64,000 nucleotides of DNA from Paracoccus sp. JM45 (lineage in GTDB: Bacteria; Pseudomonadota; Alphaproteobacteria; Rhodobacterales; Rhodobacteraceae): NCBI RefSeq assembly GCF_003590715.1, contig NZ_QQVY01000001.1, positions 1 through 64,000 of the forward strand. The letters are read 5' to 3'. The position numbers and the translations under genes were made by a program. Of this stretch, positions 59,424 through 64,000 are shown in pieces (the stretch's first letter is position 1; each line of letters begins with the position of its first letter). The notes beneath the pieces are model-generated. The model had not been told where the DNA came from. It did not search any database and saw nothing but the letters and a program-made list of their open reading frames with translations.

Positions 59424-60272
59424 ATGGAACAGCTGACCGATTGGGTCACGGGCAATAAGATCCCTGTGGGAAAAACGGCCAAGGTCATCTTTGACTGGCT
59501 GAACACTCATGGCGCAGGGGTTTTCAACACCATCTCGGATGTCATGGACGCGCTGATCGACGCCATCCTGACCGCGCTGGAGGCACCGCACCCGTTCGTG
59601 TTCATCACCCTTGCGGTTGCCCTGACTTGGGGGCTGCAACGGCGGCTTGGTCCCTGCTTGCTGATGGCTGTGGGGCTGCTGTTCGTGCTGAATCAGGGAT
59701 ATTGGGATGAAACCCTACAATCGCTGACGCTGGTTTTATCGGCCTGCATCGTCTGTATGGCCATAGGCGTGCCCATCGGCATTGCAGCAGCCCACCATCC
59801 GCGGCTTTACGCGTGGATGCGGCCTGTGCTGGACCTGATGCAAACCCTTCCAACCTTTGTCTATCTGATCCCCGCCATCGTATTTTTCGGCATCGGTATG
59901 GTTCCCGGCCTGCTGGCCACCGTGATCTTTGTATTGCCTGCCCCGATTCGCCTGACGCAACTGGGCATCGCATCCACGCCCTCTGCATTGGTCGAGGCTG
60001 CGACCGCCTTCGGCGCCACCCCACGCCAATTGCTGTGGAAGGTGGAATTGCCAAGTGCCCTGCCCCAGATCATGGCGGGTTTGAACCAGACCATCATGCT
60101 GTCCTTGTCGATGGTGGTTATCGCGGCACTTGTCGGCGCATCGGGCCTTGGCGTGCCCGTCGTTCGGGCGCTGAACAGCGTCAACACCTCGCTTGGTTTC
60201 GAATCGGGTATCGTGATTGTGGTCGTGGCCATCCTTCTGGACCGGATGCTGCGGATGGAGGGCCGGAAATGA
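59424..60272 (+). CDS. choW: Choline ABC transporter permease
   Basis: This 282-residue inner-membrane subunit has about six membrane segments after an amphipathic N-terminus. It carries the ProW/OpuAB-type pattern LDLMQTLPTFVYLIPAIVFFG and the EAA loop EAATAFGATPRQLLWKVELP that contacts ChoV. It overlaps choV by 4 bp (ATGA). Confidence 0.93.
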   Translation: MEQLTDWVTGNKIPVGKTAKVIFDWLNTHGAGVFNTISDVMDALIDAILTALEAPHPFVFITLAVALTWGLQRRLGPCLLMAVGLLFVLNQGYWDETLQSLTLVLSACIVCMAIGVPIGIAAAHHPRLYAWMRPVLDLMQTLPTFVYLIPAIVFFGIGMVPGLLATVIFVLPAPIRLTQLGIASTPSALVEAATAFGATPRQLLWKVELPSALPQIMAGLNQTIMLSLSMVVIAALVGASGLGVPVVRALNSVNTSLGFESGIVIVVVAILLDRMLRMEGRK

Positions 60273-61285
60273 TCCGCAATGCTGTCGAATTCGAAGATGT
60301 CTGCATTGTCTTCGGCGATGCCCCCGAAACCGCCCTGCCATTGATGGACGAAGGGCTGGATCGCAGCCCTATCAAGGATGAAACCGGTCAGGTTCTGGGT
60401 GTCCATAACTGTTCCCTGAACGTCCCCGAGGGTGAAATTCTGGTCCTGATGGGCCTGTCGGGATCAGGAAAATCGACGCTTCTGCGCGGCGTGAACGCAT
60501 TGAACCATGTTTGTCGTGGCGATGTCCGGATACGGCAGGGCGACAGGATGGTCAGCGTCACAGGTGCGGGCAAACGGTCTTTGCGTGATATCCGTCTGCG
60601 GAATGTCGCAATGGTTTTCCAGCAGTTCGGCCTGCTGCCGTGGCGCACCGTGCGCGAAAATGTCGGTCTGGGGCTGGAACTGGCGGGCGTATCGACCGCA
60701 GACCGGCGCAAACGTGTCGATATGCAGCTGAAAACTGTCGGTCTGGACGAATGGGCCGACCGCAAGGTGGGCGATCTGTCGGGGGGCATGCAACAACGTG
60801 TCGGGCTGGCCCGTGCCTTCGCCACCGAGGCACCGATTCTGTTGATGGATGAACCTTTCAGCGCGCTTGACCCGCTGATCCGCGCCCGCCTTCAGGATGA
60901 ATTGCTGGAATTACAGGCCAGAACACAGCGCACCATTATCTTTGTCAGCCATGATCTGGACGAGGCTTTCAAGCTGGGCAACCGGATTGCCCTGATGGAA
61001 GGTGGCCGCATTGTCCAGATCGGCACTGCACGTCAGATTATCGCCAATCCGGTCAGCGATTATGTCGCCGATTTTGTCAGCCACATGAACCCGCTGGCCG
61101 TTCTGACAGCCGAAGATGTGGTCGAGGATGGCGCGGCGGACGGCGAACCCATCCGCCGTGATATGCCGGTCAAAATGGTCATGGACCGCCTGTCCGAAGA
61201 TGCGGCCATCCCCGTAATCGGCGGCGGCCGCATTACCCGAAAAGCAGTACTGGCGCGCCTGATCGACCCGCGCGGCGCGCCTTAA
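60269..61285 (+). CDS. choV: Choline ABC transporter ATP-binding protein
   Basis: This 338-residue ATPase of the ProV/OpuAA type has Walker A GLSGSGKST (about residues 66-74), the VFQQFGLLPWRTVRENVGLG Q-loop, the signature DLSGGMQQRVGLARAFA, and Walker B ILLMDEPFSALDP. A single partial CBS-like C-terminal part (about 280-338) follows, shorter than in ProV. The start at 60269 couples it to choW. Its stop overlaps that of the convergent capsule export gene. Confidence 0.93.
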   Translation: MIRNAVEFEDVCIVFGDAPETALPLMDEGLDRSPIKDETGQVLGVHNCSLNVPEGEILVLMGLSGSGKSTLLRGVNALNHVCRGDVRIRQGDRMVSVTGAGKRSLRDIRLRNVAMVFQQFGLLPWRTVRENVGLGLELAGVSTADRRKRVDMQLKTVGLDEWADRKVGDLSGGMQQRVGLARAFATEAPILLMDEPFSALDPLIRARLQDELLELQARTQRTIIFVSHDLDEAFKLGNRIALMEGGRIVQIGTARQIIANPVSDYVADFVSHMNPLAVLTAEDVVEDGAADGEPIRRDMPVKMVMDRLSEDAAIPVIGGGRITRKAVLARLIDPRGAP

Positions 61286-62151
61286 CTGTTCTGCAGGTCG
61301 CGGTGATAGCGGCTTAGTAGCGCCAGACCGAAAGCAAAAAGCCCCAAGCTGACCCCGAACAGATAGACATAGCTGACGTAATCCCCGCTATAGCTGGGAT
61401 AGAAAGCTGACCTCATCTGCCCGACAATATGGATCAACGGGTTCCACCACAGCCAGTCCTGATAAGGCTGGGGAACATTGTCGAACATAAAGAAAATACA
61501 GGACATCAAGAACAGCGGGCGCATAAAAATACCCCAAAGCGGCGACCACCATGAAAACGCCTCGATCATGAAGCAGTTCATGACACCGACGGCCGAGGCG
61601 AATGTCAGTGCCATCAACATCCCCAAGGCAACCTGATCAATCTGCGGGCTGGTCCTTGTTTCCATCGCCCCGTAAATGCCGCCAAAGATCAGGAATGCGA
61701 CCATAAGCTGGGTGATTGTGTTGAACGCAATGCGTGCCAGCAGCGCATCCATGAATGTCACAGCAGGATAGGCCAGCAGGGACTTCGAATACCGGATCGA
61801 GCTTGCGACCTTTCCAGATACACTCAGGTAGGCCATGAAAGGTACGATCCCTGTGGCATAGAACATCGCGAAACTGGTGCCGATCGGGGGCGTTCTGAAG
61901 CCTACGGAAAAGATCAGCGTCAGCAGAACAATGCCACCGACAGGCTCGGCGATGGACCAGAAATACCCCCCCGAGGCGCGACCGTGGCTTGTCTGCATTT
62001 CACGCAGAACCAGCGCACCGATGGCACGCAGGCTGGCAAAGCTGCGATGCTGGCGCACTTCTTTCAAGACGCCTGTATTTTGCAGGCGATTGTGCTGCGG
62101 CAGCGATGGACGACCGGACAGTGGTTTGGAAATCTGGGACATGTGGGACAT
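61282..62151 (-). CDS. Capsule/polysaccharide ABC transporter permease, KpsM-like
   Basis: This 289-residue ABC-2-type permease has six predicted membrane helices and the conserved cytoplasmic LRAIGALVLREMQTSHGRAS just before the first one. WSIAEPVGGIVLLTLIFSVG and WNPLIHIVGQMRSAFYPSYS are hallmarks of KpsM/RkpT/CtrC-type exporters, which send a polysaccharide across the inner membrane. The ATG at 62151 (MSHMSQISK) is chosen; the frame is open upstream but overlaps the divergent gene. It is divergent from the KpsE- and KpsT-like genes. Confidence 0.88.
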   Translation of the reverse strand: MSHMSQISKPLSGRPSLPQHNRLQNTGVLKEVRQHRSFASLRAIGALVLREMQTSHGRASGGYFWSIAEPVGGIVLLTLIFSVGFRTPPIGTSFAMFYATGIVPFMAYLSVSGKVASSIRYSKSLLAYPAVTFMDALLARIAFNTITQLMVAFLIFGGIYGAMETRTSPQIDQVALGMLMALTFASAVGVMNCFMIEAFSWWSPLWGIFMRPLFLMSCIFFMFDNVPQPYQDWLWWNPLIHIVGQMRSAFYPSYSGDYVSYVYLFGVSLGLFAFGLALLSRYHRDLQNS

Positions 62152-62271
62152 GGATCCGCGCCATAGCGCTTTTTGCTGATCACGATCCTCAAGAGGATCA
62201 GTGCTGGAACTGTTCCTTTCGCTTATGTATGAGAGCAGCGAAGACTTCAACAAGACAGGCGGGGTAAGCGC

Positions 62272-63666
62272 ATGTCCGCCCAAGACGATAAACCGGAAAT
62301 GACCATCCCACGGGACAACCAGACATCCGGTCCGGACGAAAAGCCGGCGCAAGGCCAATCCAAATCCCCATCGCCAGCCGTGAACGGTCCCAACCGGAAA
62401 CCCGGTCCCAAACCGGGGCAAGGGCGTATGGGCCAGGGCAAGCCTGGCGGTATGATGCGCGCTGGCGGACCTGCCAAGCACGGAAGGCCCGGTAAACTGG
62501 GTGGTCCGATGAAGCAGCGCATGCAGACCGCGATGCAAAAGCCGGTTCTTCCGACAGCCAGCCCCGCAAAGCTGGAAAAGCGTCATTTCGGCATGGTCAT
62601 CAGCTTTGTGCTGTTCGTGATCCTGCCGTCTTTTCTAAGCGGGTTCTATCTTTATACCCGTGCGGCGGATCAATATGCCTCCTTCGTCGGGTTTTCCGTG
62701 CGCAGCGAAACGACGTCCAGCACGACAGATGTGCTGGGTGGATTGGGATCACTGGTGGGGGCAACCTCAAGTTCGACCAGTGATACCGACATCCTCTATA
62801 AATTCATCCAGAGCCGCGATCTGGTCGAACGGGTGAATGAAAATCTGGACCTGCGCGAAATCTGGTCCAAGGCCCCCGACGATCCCATCTTCAGCTATCA
62901 CGGTGGTGACGCGTTAGAGGATCTGGTTAAGGAATGGGAAAGCAAGGTCCGTATCTATTATGATAACGGCATGATCGACCTGCGTATTCTGGCCTTCGAT
63001 CCCCTTGATGCCCAGAATATTGCCAAGGCCATTCTTGACGAAGGCGGCACGCTGATCAACGAATTGAACGATATCGCCCGCGAAGACGCGCTGCGCTATG
63101 CACGAAGCGAGCTGGAACGGTCGCAAACCCTGCTGCGCGAGGCGCGCCAGAACGTCAGCGAATTCCGCAACCGCTATCAACTGGTTGATCCGACTGCCGA
63201 TGTACAAAGCCAGATCGGCGTGGTGACATCGTTGCAACAGCAGCTGGCCGAACAGCTGGTGTCTTTGGGTATGCTTCAGGCCAATGCCCAGTCCAATGAT
63301 CCGCGCATCAGCCAGACCGATCTGCGTATCCAGATCATCCGCGAACAGATCGACGCCGAACGTGAAAAATTCGGCTCGGACAGCGAGGATGTCGCCTTGT
63401 CCGAACTGGTCGGCCAATACGAGGTACTGGCCGTTGATCGCCAGTTTGCTGAAACCAGCTATACCGCCGCACTGGCCTCCTATGAAAGCGCCCGCGCCGA
63501 AGCTGTGCGACAGTCCCGCTATCTGGCAGCCTATATCCGACCGACCTTGGCACAAGAGGCTGAATTCCCGCAGCGCACCAAGCTGCTGCTGACGATTATC
63601 GGCTTTTTGTCGGTCCTCTGGGTCATCGGCAGCCTTGTCTTCTATAGCTTGCGCGACCGCCGATGA
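62272..63666 (+). CDS. Capsule export inner-membrane/periplasmic adaptor, KpsE-like
   Basis: This 464-residue polysaccharide co-polymerase/adaptor has two membrane helices (about residues 107-128 and 437-459), a long periplasmic coiled-coil between them (LERSQTLLREARQNVSEFRNR) and C-terminal Wzz-like features. It links the KpsM/KpsT ABC exporter to the outer membrane. The cytoplasmic N-terminus is unusual: about 100 residues rich in Pro, Gly and Lys (NRKPGPKPGQGRMGQGKPGG), much longer than in typical KpsE. It overlaps kpsT by 4 bp. Confidence 0.88.
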   Translation: MSAQDDKPEMTIPRDNQTSGPDEKPAQGQSKSPSPAVNGPNRKPGPKPGQGRMGQGKPGGMMRAGGPAKHGRPGKLGGPMKQRMQTAMQKPVLPTASPAKLEKRHFGMVISFVLFVILPSFLSGFYLYTRAADQYASFVGFSVRSETTSSTTDVLGGLGSLVGATSSSTSDTDILYKFIQSRDLVERVNENLDLREIWSKAPDDPIFSYHGGDALEDLVKEWESKVRIYYDNGMIDLRILAFDPLDAQNIAKAILDEGGTLINELNDIAREDALRYARSELERSQTLLREARQNVSEFRNRYQLVDPTADVQSQIGVVTSLQQQLAEQLVSLGMLQANAQSNDPRISQTDLRIQIIREQIDAEREKFGSDSEDVALSELVGQYEVLAVDRQFAETSYTAALASYESARAEAVRQSRYLAAYIRPTLAQEAEFPQRTKLLLTIIGFLSVLWVIGSLVFYSLRDRR

Positions 63667-64000
63667 TTCATCTGCAGAATATCTGCAAGGCCTATAACCT
63701 GAACGGCCGCCGTAAGATCGTCGCGGATGATATTACGGCGACCTTTCCTTCGGGGAAATCGGTTGCGCTGCTGGGCCGGAACGGTGCGGGAAAATCATCG
63801 CTGTTGCGGATGATTTCGGGGGCGATGCTGCCCACATCGGGCAAGATCCTGTCCACCGGCACGATCAGCTGGCCGGTCGGTTTTTCGGGGTCGTTCAACG
63901 GCGAACTGACGGGCGAACAGAACTGCCGCTTTGTGGCCCGCGTCTATGGTGTCAACACCCGTGAGTTACTGGCCTTTGTAGAAGACTTTGCCGAACTGGA
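63663..64000 (+). CDS. Capsule ABC transporter ATP-binding protein, KpsT-like (3' partial)
   Basis: The first 112 residues are present. The frame has MIHLQNICKAYNLNGRRKIV, Walker A LLGRNGAGKSSLL (about residues 37-49) and the KpsT/RfbE-type motif ISWPVGFSGSFNGELTGEQN. The ATG overlaps the KpsE-like stop as ATGA. The signature and Walker B motifs lie beyond the window. With the KpsM-like gene it forms the inner-membrane capsule exporter. Confidence 0.93.
   Translation, partial: MIHLQNICKAYNLNGRRKIVADDITATFPSGKSVALLGRNGAGKSSLLRMISGAMLPTSGKILSTGTISWPVGFSGSFNGELTGEQNCRFVARVYGVNTRELLAFVEDFAEL

Overview
The window reads as chromosome of an alphaproteobacterium, most likely Rhodobacterales (Roseobacter/Paracoccus group). 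The supporting evidence is a ChpT-type phosphotransferase of the CtrA relay, an olsBA ornithine-lipid operon, a class II NrdJ with a C-terminal zinc ribbon, a methionine synthase split over two genes, a betIBA/choXWV choline locus, and GC-rich, dense coding with many 4-bp or longer gene overlaps. The genus cannot be fixed from the sequence alone.

Layout. 1-13 kb is the accessory part. It holds the end of an IS5-family element, a molybdate ABC operon (modABC), a run of quinone/aldehyde-type oxidoreductases (two MDR enzymes and one SDR) opposite a LysR regulator, a TetR regulator with a long palindromic operator, an MDR gene cut by a complete IS5-type element, a BCCT carrier, a second intact IS (IS427 type, TA target duplication) and a decayed IS1182-like transposase. 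13-24 kb is housekeeping: nrdJ with a NrdR-box-like palindrome, olsBA, a DUF3553 protein, chpT, proA, two identical tRNA-Asp genes, a secreted acidic PRC-barrel protein, anmK, tyrS and two small proteins. 24-31.6 kb is a storage-carbohydrate operon, treZ-treY-glgC-glgX, which would turn alpha-glucan into trehalose. 31.6-36.5 kb is an iron-type periplasmic cluster (imelysin, DUF1111 dihaem protein, imelysin-like, DUF1513). 36.6-40.5 kb is an L-idonate/ketogluconate catabolic cluster (idnD, a 2-hydroxyacid dehydrogenase, idnO, a LacI/GntR-type repressor) with a 14-bp palindrome matching the GntR/IdnR operator pattern in the divergent promoter. 40.6-46 kb carries a PQQ-type sugar dehydrogenase, an Hsp70-like protein, guaB and a FadL-like porin. 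46-54.7 kb has a P-loop protein-metA-ppk2 operon, an SDR, an orphan solute-binding protein, and bmt/metH. 54.7-61.3 kb is choline uptake and oxidation (betIBA divergent from choXWV). 61.3-64 kb starts a capsule export locus (KpsM, KpsE and the start of KpsT), which runs off the end.

Physiology: choline import by ChoXWV, oxidation by BetA/BetB to glycine betaine and a BCCT carrier suggest osmoprotectant use. MetA plus the split methionine synthase give methionine synthesis. TreYZ gives a second compatible solute. I found no CRISPR array, prophage, toxin-antitoxin pair or recognisable defence system. Nothing in the window is clearly a wholly new system. The least explained parts are the P-loop protein linked to metA/ppk2, the acidic PRC-barrel protein, the long N-terminal tail of the KpsE-like protein, and a 25-codon ORF just upstream of bmt.
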